From contig JABAKD010000021.1 in NCBI GenBank assembly GCA_012845835.1, forward strand, positions 4,774,706 to 4,838,705: a DNA stretch of 64,000 nucleotides, written 5' to 3'. Origin of the DNA: Undaria pinnatifida. Its lineage: Eukaryota > Sar > Phaeophyceae > Laminariales > Alariaceae. The notes under the pieces are model-generated. The model worked only from the letters and a program-made list of their open reading frames with translations, was not told the origin of the DNA and did not search any database. Made by a program: the position numbers and the translations under genes. Of this stretch, positions 31,740 through 42,240 are shown piece after piece (the stretch's first letter is position 1; each line of letters opens with the position of its first letter).

Positions 31740-32890
31740 GAGAATACTACGCTTTCCCGACTCAAAACGCACGGTACGAAGAAGGCGCACTAGTGAAATG
31801 ATCCAATGTGCAAACTAAACTCACATGGCCGCGGGTATCCACTCAACTACGGCATACTCGTAGAGTTCCTCCGTTCGCACAACTAACCAACTCGCGGCTA
31901 CAAACTACAGCGGTTGGGCTGCCTGCACTGTACAAACCGCACGGTAATCGTGAGCACAGACGAACACGCCTGCTGTTTGGAGTGCTGTCCTAGTGACGAC
32001 CCGCGGGCATGCAGTGAAAACAGAGCAATCGAACCAAAAAACACCATACGTACAAATATCAATGATCGCCTCGTCTTCCTGGGTTGTCTGACAGGTTGCA
32101 GCGCAGCTACGACGCCCTTGCCTGAAATTTGAAAATTGCGGGGGGTCGTTCCCCATGAAGGGTATACAACTCTACCAACCCTACAAAAATCAGTGACGTA
32201 AGTAACATGTTTTACTACTGCCTCGTAAAAAAACCCTGAAAAAAGACGATCGCTACTCTCGTGATGATGGTCTGCGTGCGGGTCGTGGGTCTCCATGTGC
32301 CACCCTCCTGCTGTGGTTCTCCATGGCCGCCTCATCGCCTTAGCTCACTCGGCCCGCTCATTCGCACTTGCTCTCCTTGGCGCTCAATTCCAATCGGTCC
32401 CCCTTTTCCCCCGTCCCAAAATAATAAAATGATCCTCGCAGCTTGCGGTGCTGATCTGAAAAACAAAGTTATCGTTCAGGGAGAGTTCATTCCGTCTCTT
32501 CCCCGCCCGTCGACGGCCAGTCGCCTTCCTCCTTCGTCGTCGAATCCAACCTCCTGCCGGCGCAGTTCCCTCCACGCAAACAAATTAAGACTGCGCCGTA
32601 GTGTGGCTCGTGGTGACGCCTGCCTCCGCGCACGAGTATCCCGATGAAGCATTGCTGCTCCGCCGCTGCTGCCCAAAAAGACGCGCGAATCGTAGGTGAT
32701 CATGCGTAACGCACCACGTACGACCCAACTCTACCGCCTTGCCTGAGCCTCGCGGCCACACGCAGCAACAAGAAGGTATCACTCCTTAGGGGTGGGTCCA
32801 GCCTTACACCCGCTAGAAAGACCCCCCCACTCGCTACAGGCTTGCTAGGGCGTGCCTCGCAGCATGCCTTACCGAGGCGGCAAGGGGAGC
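31740..32890 (-). repeat. Right arm of the long inverted repeat
   Basis: Complementary to 28610-30185 without the SINE and R1 insertions. The outer end is at CCGAGGCGGCAAGGGGAG, mirrored by CTCCGTTCCCCTTGCCGCCTTGG at the left. Arms are diverged by scattered substitutions and small indels, so the duplication is not recent. Confidence 0.85.
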
Positions 32891-33119
32891 AGAGTGGGGT
32901 ATACGATACCAAGGAATGGTGTTTGTGAAATAAACCTGGTTGTTAATATACACGGAATTTTACCGAAGGTCGTTCGCCCGTGTTCTATATTTTGACATCT
33001 AGTCCTTATCGAGGATGTAGGTCGGTGACTCCCATGCATGGATGTTGTCCGGGCCAACAGGACGATTTCCATACCAATCTGTGCACTGATACTATAAAAA
33101 CACGCACATAGGGTAGTTA

Positions 33120-34435
33120 GGTATTATATTATAAAAAATGAAAATACACTCCAGCTGTGAGATCGAAGATTTTGTCGAAACTCATCTTTGCGAGCTGTGT
33201 GTGATACTCCGATCGCGCGTATTACGGGTTGTGTGTCCTCATTAAGGATGTTGTTGTTGTTGTTGTAAGGATATAGGTGGACGACTCCCCTTGCAGCTAC
33301 AGTGCAGCTACCAGGGTCAACGCGGTGATGTTAGTCAGTCTGTGCACGGAAACTATAAAACCCGCTTCTGAGGGGGACAAAATCGGACAGCTGTGGAGGG
33401 AAATGAATCCGTTTATCAAGTGAATCCTGTAAGTCGAATAACCGGTGAGGAAAGGGCGGAGTTCTGAAGGACTTGAGGGCCTGGTTTCTATCAAAAGGGA
33501 GCGGGGTTGGGGGGGGGGGAAGGGAGGGGGGGGTGAGGCGGGCGGGCGGGCCAGCACAATTTGTTCGTGGAAACTATAAATCCTTCAAGGGGATAAATGT
33601 GACGGTTTTGGAAAAAAATAAAATAAAATAAAATAAATGCACTAGTTTATCATGGGGGGGGGCGGGGGCGGGGCGGATGGGGCAGCTCAATCAGTGCGTG
33701 GAAACTATACATTATTTTATGGGGATAAATGTGACGGTTTCGGAAAGAATGCATCAGTTTATCATCTATATCCTGTAAGTCGTACAATCAGTGAGTAGAG
33801 GGCCGAGTGTTCGAGGGGGTTGGGATGGGTTGGGGGGGGGGGGGTGGGGAGGTGGGGGGTGGGGGCGGGGGGGGGGGGGAAGGGCTTTATAAAGGGTTAG
33901 GTGGCGTAGATGAAGGGGCTTGCTATACGTGTGGTGCTAGGTCTAGGCGATGGTGCAGGTGGTGGGGAAGAAGCGGGCGTTCGGGACGGGGGGGAAGCAG
34001 CGGCATGGATGGCTAATAAGGTGATATTCAGTGCGTGGAAGTGTTTTATTACTGTGGCGGATTTCGATATTAATTATTAGGTGGGGCGTTTGAGCAAGGG
34101 AGAGCGAAAGGGGGGGGGGGGCGTTGAGAGGTTTGAGTCACATATAATATTCAAATACACTCCAGCTGTGAGATCAAAGATATGTAGGGGCTTGTTATAC
34201 GCGTGGTGCTAGGTCTAGGCGATCGTGCGGGTGATGGGAAGGGAGGAGGCGTTGAAGGGGGGGGTTGAGGGGGGGGGGGGGGGGAGAATGAAAACTACGT
34301 CATGGATGATTAGAAAGATAATGACGTGATATCAACTGCGTAGAGGTGTTTATTACTCTGGGCGATGTCGATTGTAAGTGGGGCGTTTGAACAAACAGGG
34401 CCGAAACAAATATATGTATATACTCCGAGTATATA
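33120..34435 (+). repeat. Satellite-like G-rich repeat, block 3
   Basis: Same order as block 1 starting at ACACTCCAGCTGTGAGATCG (33147). It has a small GTT microsatellite (33249-33267) and an AAATA run (33608-33637) within it. Poly-G blocks lie at 33508-33535, 33654-33670, 33828-33890, 34113-34130 and 34255-34285. Confidence 0.85.
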
Positions 34436-34531
34436 TTAAGCAACTGAGTTAAATCGACACACGACGCGTATGAATGTACGTGGAAGTGTGGCGAGCTAAG
34501 GCTTTGTTTGTCCCCATTCGCCGGAGGATAA
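34436..34531 (+). mobile_element. R2 retroposon fragment
   Basis: GCAACTGAGTTAAATCGACA through CCCATTCGCCGGAGGAT, with the poly-A tail lost. It sits between satellite blocks 3 and 4. Confidence 0.8.
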
Positions 34532-34554
34532 ATATACACAAGTATATTAATAAT

Positions 34555-36330
34555 TGTAAAAATTACTAAATACACTCCAGCTGTGAGATTGAAGATTTTA
34601 TCGAAACTCATCTTTGCAAGCTGTGTGTGATACTCCGATCGCGCGTATTACGGGTTGTGTGTCCTCATTAAGGATATAGGTCGGCGACTCCCTTTGCAAC
34701 TACAGTGTAGCTACCAGGGTCAACAGGGTGATGTTAGGCAGTCTGTGCGCGGAAACTATAGAACCCGTTTCTGAGGGGGACAAAATCTGACAGCTGTGTG
34801 TGGAAGGAAATGCATCAGTTTATCAGGTGAATCCTGTAAGTCGAATATCCGGTGAGGGGAGGGCGGAGTTTTTAAGGACATGGGGGCCTGATTTTAATCA
34901 AGAGTGGGGCGGGAGGGGGGGGGAAGGGGGAAAGGGCACGGGTGGGGCAGGTCTATTTGTGCGTAGAAACTATAAATATTTCTTGTGGGGGAGGGGGAAT
35001 GTGGGGGGGGGGGGGCGGGGGGCGGGGGGGAGGGCTTTAGGTCGCATAGATATAGGGGTTGGTTATACGCGGGGTGCTAGGTCTAGGCGATGGTGCGGGT
35101 GTTCGGTGAAGGAGGGGGCGTTGGGGACGGGGGTGGGTGGGAATTGCAGCAGCGGCATGGACGGCTCTGAAACGATAACGAGGCGATATCCAGGGCGTGG
35201 AAGTGTTTATTACTCTGGCGGATTTCGATAGTAGGTGGGGCGTTTATGCAGGAGGAAACGATGGGAACAACAACAAAAAAAGAGGGGGGGGGGGGGGTTT
35301 CGAGAGGTTCAGGTCACAGATAATAGTAAAATTAAGGATTTGGTCGACACTGCTGATGTTCGCAACATTGTGTGTGATCTTTCGATCGCGCGTATTAATC
35401 ATATATGTAGGGGCCTACTATACGCGCGGTGCTGGGTCTAGGTGATCGTGCGGGGTGTGGGGAAGGAGGGGGCGTTGGAGGGGGGGAGGGGGGATGAATG
35501 AAAGCTACGTCATGGATGGCTAGAAAGATAATGACGTGACATCAAAGGCTTTTTATTCATAGTGTTTATTACTCTGGCCGATTTCGATTGTAAGTGGGGC
35601 GTTTGAACGAGCTGGGCGGGGAACAAAGGGGGGGGGGGGCATGAATTGGAGCTACGGCATGGATGGCTAGATGGATAATGAGATGATATCAGCTGGCTGG
35701 TAGTGTTTACTACTCTGGCAGATTTTGATTTCAGGTGGTGCGTTTAGACAAGAGGAATCGGGGGGGGGGGGGGGGGGGGGGGGGGGCGAGCATTTCAATA
35801 TGTGCGCGGAAACTATAAACCCTTGAAGGGGACAAATCTGACGGTTGCAGCAAGAAGACACCCCATTAAATCACCCGTCTGGTAATGTTTATTTTCCTAG
35901 AAGGTTTGATGTTACATGTAGTATGCAACCCAGTTCTTAGGTGTAGTAAACAACGTGTTAAAAGGTTCATAATTTGTTATTATTGTACGTGGATCGAAAT
36001 ATAGAATATCTCAATCGATAGGTACAATCATGTAGATACCATTATTTTCTGACATCGTTAATTATAAGATGCATATCGCCAAATACAACAGGCGAGGTGA
36101 TGGTCATGCAATGTCACCGCCATTGAAAACGACAGGGAGAGGTGCGAATCGTTATTGTTTTGAAAGGAACGCTTGGTGTACACGCGCTCAATTACGTTAC
36201 TTCGTTAATCATACTTCGCTTGGCATAGGTCGGGAGGCGATCATGCAGGCGGTATGTACGGAATACCTTACGTAATGAGTTGGTAGTGCGGTTTACCGCA
36301 ATTTTAGCATACGTCTATCTCCTTTTCACA
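34555..36330 (+). repeat. Satellite-like G-rich repeat, block 4, most complete unit
   Basis: It runs from ACACTCCAGCTGTGAGATTG (34573) through G-rich submonomers (34985-35035, 35281-35297, 35620-35640, 35758-35787) to the tail with TGCAACCCAGTTCTTAGG (35920) and AACAGGCGAGGTGATGG (36087). The length (about 1.8 kb) matches 12006-13930, defining the full unit. Confidence 0.85.
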
Positions 36331-36771
36331 TTATTATTGTCTCACATATACGATTTTGCCGTGCGGATGTGGGGCTCTGGGGCCGATAAATCCAAGACAG
36401 AGATACATCTTACAAATACACCAAGCGAAGTGACGTGGGCCTGCGATATATATATTATAAAAATTAAAATACACTCCAGCTGTGAGATCGAAGATTTCGT
36501 CGAAACTCATCTTTGCAAGCTGTGTGTGATACTCCGATCGCGCGCATTACGAGTTGTGTGTCCTCATTAAGGATATAGGTCGGCGACTCCCCTTACAACT
36601 ACAGTGTAGCTATCAGGGTCAACAGGATGATTTTAGTCAGTCTGTGCGCGGAAACTATAAAACCCGTTTCTGAGGGGGACAAAATCTGACAGCTGTGAAG
36701 GGAAAGGGGGGGCTGGTTTTGATCAAAAGCGAGCGGGTTTGGAGGGGGGCGGGGGGGGGGGGGGGGGGGGG
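36331..36771 (+). repeat. Satellite-like repeat, block 5, cut by the gap
   Basis: After a short tail segment (GATGTGGGGCTCTGGGG) a new unit starts with ACACTCCAGCTGTGAGATCG at 36471. It runs for 300 bases into a poly-G run at 36745-36771, where the assembly stops. Confidence 0.85.
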
Positions 36772-37271
36772 NNNNNNNNNNNNNNNNNNNNNNNNNNNNN
36801 NNNNNNNNNNNNNNNNNNNNNNNNNNNNNNNNNNNNNNNNNNNNNNNNNNNNNNNNNNNNNNNNNNNNNNNNNNNNNNNNNNNNNNNNNNNNNNNNNNNN
36901 NNNNNNNNNNNNNNNNNNNNNNNNNNNNNNNNNNNNNNNNNNNNNNNNNNNNNNNNNNNNNNNNNNNNNNNNNNNNNNNNNNNNNNNNNNNNNNNNNNNN
37001 NNNNNNNNNNNNNNNNNNNNNNNNNNNNNNNNNNNNNNNNNNNNNNNNNNNNNNNNNNNNNNNNNNNNNNNNNNNNNNNNNNNNNNNNNNNNNNNNNNNN
37101 NNNNNNNNNNNNNNNNNNNNNNNNNNNNNNNNNNNNNNNNNNNNNNNNNNNNNNNNNNNNNNNNNNNNNNNNNNNNNNNNNNNNNNNNNNNNNNNNNNNN
37201 NNNNNNNNNNNNNNNNNNNNNNNNNNNNNNNNNNNNNNNNNNNNNNNNNNNNNNNNNNNNNNNNNNNNNNN
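36772..37271. other. Assembly gap of 500 N
   Basis: Exactly 500 N, so the length is a placeholder. Sequence before it ends in a G-run. Any open frame across it is meaningless. Confidence 0.99.
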
Positions 37272-37429
37272 GTGCGTTTCTTGACGTTACGACTCAACCA
37301 AGCATCCAGGGCCAGCAGAGGGATGTCCAAATGTTTGCTGCATGTTCTCTACGTAGCAACTGCCAGAGGCGTGCACTGAGCTTCTGCTACTACATGCATA
37401 ATACCATAATATTATAAGCACGATCAGAG

Positions 37430-37956
37430 TATCACACACAGCTTGCAAAGATGAGTTCGACCAAATCCTCTATCTCACTTCAGCTAGCTGCTGGGGTGTA
37501 TTTCAATTTTTATAGTAAATATCTAGATCCGAGGTTCCCTCTCAGATCGACTGTACGGTATTATTATATGCGTGAAATACGGTGTCGCTGCCTTCGTCAC
37601 TAAATTCCTCGAATGCTATTACATAATACCCTTTCGCCCCCCCCCCCCCCCCCCCGCTTCTTCCCCTCCCCACCCCCACTCCAAACCCCTCGAACGCTAC
37701 GCCCTCTCTTCACTGGTTGTACGACTACAGGATACGATTTATAGGATATATAGTTTCCACGAACAGATTGAGCTGCCCCGCCAGTCCCGCCCACCCCCTC
37801 TCTCTTGGTCAAACCCAGGCCCCCACGTCCTTAAAAACTCCGCCCTCCCCTCCCTGGTTATTCGGCTTACAGGATTCACTTGATAAACTGAAACGGGTTT
37901 TATAGTTTCCGCGCACAGACCGCCTAGCATCACCCTGTTGACCCTGATAGCTACAC
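37430..37956 (-). repeat. Satellite-like repeat in reverse orientation, block 6
   Basis: The words of blocks 1-5 now occur as complements: CAGCTTGCAAAGATGAGTT, a C-run (37637-37655), GTTTCCACGAACAGATTGAGC, CCTTAAAAACTCCGCCC and CATCACCCTGTTGACCCTG. The block is interrupted at its end by TRIM-2 and resumes at 38333. Confidence 0.85.
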
Positions 37957-38040
37957 TGTTATAAAGCTTAGTTTGGGTAAGCTATCGGGTAACCTTTTGC
38001 AAGTGGTCAAACGGACTAATACCCCGCGTATTCCTTCACA
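37957..38040 (+). repeat. TRIM-2 5' LTR
   Basis: 84 bp, TGTTATAAAGCTTAGTTTGG to CGTATTCCTTCACA. It is homologous to the TRIM-1 LTRs read in reverse complement. Confidence 0.85.
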
Positions 38041-38244
38041 AATGGCGTCGTCGACAGACCATGGGTTTTTGGGTCGTGGGTTCGATCCCCACCATCCACA
38101 ACAATAAACTTTTCAGATTTTCCCCTTGTCAAACTTGAAAAATACTCTCCCTGGTATCCCCAGGAAATGAAACGGCTTGGATATTGACTGAGGTCCGCCG
38201 TATACCCGGCCGACCTACTATCCCGCCGTTTCAGGGGGAGAGAG

Positions 38245-38328
38245 TGTTCTAAGGGTTAGTTTGGATAAGCTATCGGTTAACCTTTTGCAAGTGGTCAAAC
38301 GGACAGATACCCCACTAATACCTTAACA
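38245..38328 (+). repeat. TRIM-2 3' LTR
   Basis: 84 bp, TGTTCTAAGGGTTAGTTTGG to CTAATACCTTAACA. It directly follows the polypurine tract. Confidence 0.85.
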
Positions 38329-38332
38329 ACTG

Positions 38333-38800
38333 CAGTTGCAAGGGGAGTCGCCGGCCTATATCCTTACTGAGGACACACAACCCGTAATACGCGCGATCGG
38401 AGTATATAACACAGCTTGCAAAGAAGAGGTTCGACAAAATATTCGATCTCACAGCTGGAGTGCATTTTGATTTTTACAATAAACTGATCAGATGCATTTC
38501 CTTCCACAGCTGTCAGATTTTGTCCCCCTCAAAAACGGGTTTTATAGATTCCGCGCACAGACTGACTAGCATCACCCTGTTGACCCTGATAGCTACACTG
38601 TGGTTGCAAGGGGAGTCGCCGACCTATATCCTTAATGAGGACACGCAACCCGTAATACGCGCGATCGGAGTATCACAAACAGCTTGCAAAGATGAGTTTC
38701 GACAAAATCTTCGATATCATAGCTGGAGCGTGTATTTTATTTTTTATAATCTACGTAGTTTCGACAAAATATTCGATCTCACAGCTGGGGTGTATTTTTT
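38333..38800 (-). repeat. Satellite-like repeat in reverse orientation, block 7
   Basis: It continues block 6 after TRIM-2: GGGGAGTCGCCGGCCTATAT, ACCCGTAATACGCGCGATCGG, CAGCTGTCAGATTTTGTCCC. A second partial unit starts at 38585 with CTACACTGTGGTTGCAAGG. Two degenerate copies of ATCTTCGAT.TCACAGCTGG follow at 38707 and 38773. Confidence 0.85.
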
Positions 38801-39619
38801 TCTCACAAATGAAAATGCTGCTACTTGTTGCTGGAGACCAAATTTGTCTGTCTGGTCGATGGAATATTGGTAGTACGCGATAGAACTGAACGAAGAATTT
38901 GGTAGTTAAGAATTTCGGGCTTGATCGAGTTTTTGACGGAAATATAAGGGCGAACGACCTTCCGTAATTTTTGTGCAACTACTGCTGTGTCGTACTCCGT
39001 ATATTAGTGAAGCATTGATGTACCACGCAGCTTGCAAAGTTGAGTTTCAACCATTCAATCGGTTGTCCTCACAGTGGATGTTTTCTATTTTTTTAAGAGT
39101 TTCAACCATTCAATCGATTGCACTCACAGCTGACGTTTTTTAATTCTTACAAAAAAAACATAAAATTCCTGGTATGGCCTTGTTGTCTGATTGCTGGTCG
39201 CCCATTGGCCGGAGATCGTACATAAAGAAACCGTCATCTGGGGACGATAGGGTCCATTCCTAGAATCATAATCCATTCACATGTATACCACTCCGACAAC
39301 CCGGGAACGAACACGGATATATCACCAGGATTGATACGACCTCCCCGCACAGTGTGGAAATCTCCAATGCCACCGACCGGTCGATCTCTAAATGGCTGGG
39401 GTTTGTCTATGATAGAGGCTTACCAACCGATGTGGGGCAGTTCCGTCGCACACGGGGCCCAACCCCGGTTCAGGAATCGTCCGAAAATCGCTGCAGCCCC
39501 AGCAACGCGGGAAGTATAACGATGATCTCCCGGGTCGATATACCTCCCCGCACGGCGTGTCAACCCCGACTCCATTAGCTTATTTCTCGTGATTGGCTGG
39601 TAGGCTTTGACCCAACGAG
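38801..39619. other. No recognisable gene; two weak direct repeats
   Basis: A pair of similar words, GAGTTTCAACCATTCAATCG, occurs at 39040 and 39099. GA..GATA.GACCTCCCCGCAC-like words occur at 39333 and 39538. Open frames of 62-74 codons have no known match. Confidence 0.4.
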
Positions 39620-39623
39620 CTCA

Positions 39624-39892
39624 TGTTAAATTAAAGATGGGGGACACAGAGTGCCCCCTGCAGGTCTGCCAATTGAGCAGGTCCTCGGAGAGTACTCACT
39701 TTCGTTCCTTCGTAGAGATGTAGCTTTATTCGTTTCCACCAGAGCCCGGGATAGCTTCTGAGATCGGAGGCACGTGCCTCCGATCTAATTCCTAACTTCC
39801 CCGAATATAAACCGCCAACCTTATCATACGAAACCCATCCAAATGATCTCAAATTCGGATACCTACAGGTCTTTCGAGGCCGTATCTTAACA
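39624..39892 (-). repeat. Copy A 3' LTR
   Basis: 269 bp. The internal neighbour at 39893-39912 (CTAGCCCACCCTGATGAG on the plus strand) gives a purine-rich CATCAGGGTGGGCTAG before the LTR on the minus strand, the likely polypurine tract. Confidence 0.9.
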
Positions 39893-40060
39893 CTAGCCCA
39901 CCCTGATGAGTCGCATATGCAGAAATATGGGAGATTCGGGGAACTCCTGTTCTACGAACTAGACCATGAGTCGAAGATACGGCTCCTCAAAACCCACTCC
40001 CACACCTCTAACCGTCTGGCTATGGAGCCAGGAACACGCAAAGAAAAGCAGTAGAGAGAA
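39730..40060 (+). other. Antisense open stretch across the LTR-internal junction
   Basis: On the plus strand, opposite to the element, one frame is open from inside the LTR: LRSEARASDLIPNFPEY, ETHPNDLKFGYLQVFRG, LAHPDESHMQKYGRFGELL, ELDHESKIRLLKTHSHTSN. Copy B keeps the second half of this text (53282-53480) with substitutions such as HSHPSNGLAMEPG. Further along, a CHRCGG-like word (40117-40134) recalls a zinc knuckle in a shifted frame. Whether this is a true antisense gene, or an old inverted Gag fragment now lying in the LTR, cannot be decided by eye. Confidence 0.35.
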
Positions 40061-40769
40061 ACGAAGACCCTACGACCCTACAACAAGGCAATAGTCACCC
40101 ATCGAAAACCTGCCGCATGCCACCGGTGTGGCGGGGGGGGCAGGAAAGGCTCTACGGCAAACCAACCACAGAAAAGGTACTATGGCGAGGCGAGCCCTCG
40201 CCGATATGGAGGGGAACACAGGCGCTAACACAAGGGAGAAGTCATGCGAAAAACCTCCCGCGGGCCATCGGCAAGGCGGGGGGTTAAACGAGGAAACGAC
40301 AAATGCCCGGGATGGAAGGTGGCAACAACTACAGCCCCGCTAGGGAGAAAGTGTTTAGACGAAAAAAAACAAAGTAGAACAAATACAACACATACAAGAT
40401 AAAAAATGACACACAGACCCGTACATAGTCCTATACCACGTTACGCGCGAACAGGGTACCCTGGTCGCCCCCCGGCTCTGGGCTGAGGAGGGCGTCGGCA
40501 GGGCGAAATTGAACAATGACGAAAGGCGACAGCCTGCGCCTCAGGTAGCGGCGTTTTACCCGAACCCTGAGCCGGCACTGAGCAGGGGGTTCGGCAGGAC
40601 AGAAAGAAAAATTAATGGAAAAACCGCCCCAAAACCCGACGAAGACTCTCAGAACACTACAAACAACCCAAAGACAAAGACTCAAAACTCAAAACTCCAA
40701 AAAATGAAGAACTATCGAGGAGCGGTGGCGGCTTGGAAGTCAACTAGCCACGGCCGCGCCTCGAGATTC

Positions 40770-41130
40770 GTCTACGTTACGTTGGATTCCCCGAGGTAAC
40801 GCACTGGCGATGTGAACTTGCAAGAACCAAGAACCTCGTACGGCTCCCGTTGAAGTCGTGTAGCGCGCCGGGAGAAGAGGGAGTTTAATCGGTCCAGGGT
40901 CGTCCAGAAAGCGGACCAGATATACCTTGTCCTCGGTAGTGCTCGTGATAATTTTTCCAAGTCACCATGAACCATCGTCTCCCTGGTACCAAACGTGGGC
41001 TCCCTTAGGGAGTACTGTGTCGTGGTATCGACGGAGCCAATCGGCGCGGGGAACACAGGCGTAGCCCAGCGCTAGGAAACGTTCCCCGTTGTTGCGGGAG
41101 AGCTCAGGCTGTGCCGCCCCGATCCGCATT
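40770..41130 (-). pseudogene. Copy A Pol C-terminal tail, Tudor-like
   Basis: Downstream of the chromodomain the minus strand encodes YACVPRADWLRRYHDTVLPK, then VWYQGDDGSW and after a frameshift EDKVYLVRFLDDPGPIKLPL. The pattern W-x-GDD-x-W-x-(L)GK...YLVRFLDDPG resembles a small beta-barrel (Tudor/Agenet-like) and is also present in copy B (54150-54530). A role in chromatin binding next to the chromodomain is inference. Confidence 0.45.
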
Positions 41131-41159
41131 CGACGGTAGAGGCGGTTGGTTTGGCGGTG

Positions 41160-41468
41160 CTAGTCCGGGGTTCCGGCCCAATAACGCAAGATGTGGGAGC
41201 GGGCGAGGTGAAGGTCTATTTCCCGCTCCCAGGAGGGTTCGGAGAGTCCCACCCAACGCGTCTTGTATAGCACCGCGATGACGCCACCTCGCCCCCGTAC
41301 CGACTGATGGCCAGTGATTTGCTCCACCACCAGCCGTTGGAGGGGAGTCGAAACGTCGTTGAAAAATTGTTGAGTACACACTGTGTCAGCCCCGCCGGTA
41401 GGTATTAGGGCATGTCCCCGCTGTCGAGGGGGTTGGCACAGGGTTTGCAGCGCTCGATGGCCACACAC
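41160..41468 (-). pseudogene. Copy A integrase chromodomain
   Basis: The frame reads VVEQITGHQSVRGRGGVIAV, YKTRWVGLSEPSWEREIDLH and HILRYW. These are the three beta strands and C-terminal helix of a chromodomain (pattern VE.I.......YKTRW.G....SWE...DL......I..YW). It lies at the end of the integrase, as in chromoviruses. The aromatic positions W and W of the core are present. It is in a different frame from the GPY module, so the polyprotein is broken between them. Confidence 0.8.
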
Positions 41469-42066
41469 CGACGAGCGTCCGAACCAGGCAGGTCGGAAGG
41501 GAGATCCAAATAGAGGAGGTTGCTTCCGAACGGCGAGCCGTCCGGGTCTCGGCGGCGGAGCAGGGACCGACGGCCAGGACCTTGTATGGGCCCGTCCAGT
41601 TAAGCGAGAGTTTGGCCTTGAGTACCTTGGCGTTGGTGTTCGCCTTCACACCCTGGCGGATGGTAGAGACAGAATTGTATACCCATGCCCAACCATCCAC
41701 AGTGAAGTTAGGTGCTGGACGCAGCGCGTCGGCGAGGGCGGAGTTTCTGCGGTTGACACGGGAAACGGTGAGGGCGTGGTGTGCGCGGACAATGTCGTTC
41801 GCGCGCTTTTGCCGGTCGGTGACCAAATCACAATAGGCCAGGTGGTCACGGGTCAGACTCTGGTGTCCCACGACACCTGTGCGGTCGAAAATCGTCAGGG
41901 GGAGCCGTGGGAGTCTGCCCATGTGGACCTCGTTGGGCGCCAAACCCGTCGCCGCGCTGACGTAATTATTGTAAGCATTTTTACGTGGGGCAGATGCAAA
42001 TATCAAACGTCTTGTCGCTCGTTGACGACCATGGCCAGCATTTGGGCCATAGTGTGGTTTACCCAC
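41386..42066 (-). pseudogene. Copy A integrase C-terminal part with GPY/F module
   Basis: Starts in the segment after the third catalytic residue. It includes FDRTGVVGHQSLTRDHLAYC, RANDIVRAHHALTV and the DNA-binding GPY motif LNWTGPYKVLAVGP. After that the frame drifts (TARRSEATSS), while the alternative frame reads GSPFGSNLLYLDL. The GPY/F module follows the catalytic core in gypsy integrases and precedes the chromodomain here. Confidence 0.8.
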
Positions 42067-42240
42067 TCAATGCCCACGTTACAGTTGGGATAATAGGAGC
42101 TTGTAGCAAGCTTGTGCACACCCAACATCTGATATACAGCTTGTGAAGGCTTGGAGCAGAACTGCAGTCCGTTGTCTAAGAGTATGGTGCGCGGGAACCC
42201 CCACAAGGGGGTGTATTGGTTCACTAGGATATTGGCTGTA
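42003..42240 (-). pseudogene. Copy A integrase core, second half (D and E residues)
   Basis: NQYTPLWGFPRTILLDNGLQ carries the second catalytic Asp in LLDNG. SYYPNCNVGIEWVNHTMAQM carries the catalytic Glu in GIEWVN. Together with VSVDYFG in the preceding frame this completes a DDE triad. The two halves are separated by a one-base frameshift at about 42236-42245 that copy B shares. Confidence 0.85.

Larger units (their letters stand above)
37957..38328 (+). mobile_element. Miniature LTR retrotransposon (TRIM-2), 372 bp
   Basis: 84-bp LTRs (37957-38040 and 38245-38328), each TG...CA, flank a 204-bp interior. The interior opens with AATGGCGTCGTCGACAGACC, in the primer-binding position, then has tRNA-like GTGGGTTCGATCCCCAC (38077-38093). 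It ends with CAGGGGGAGAGAG as polypurine tract. It splits the satellite text GCTACACTG / CAGTTGCAAGGGG, which is continuous elsewhere (for example complement of 36590-36610), so the insertion is real. ACTG is present on both sides if the element is taken to start at TT. LTRs agree at about 72 of 84 positions, older than TRIM-1. Confidence 0.85.

Noticed and set aside
36599-37417. Open frames of 180-243 codons across 36772-37271
   Set aside because: They are bridged by 500 N and have no meaning.
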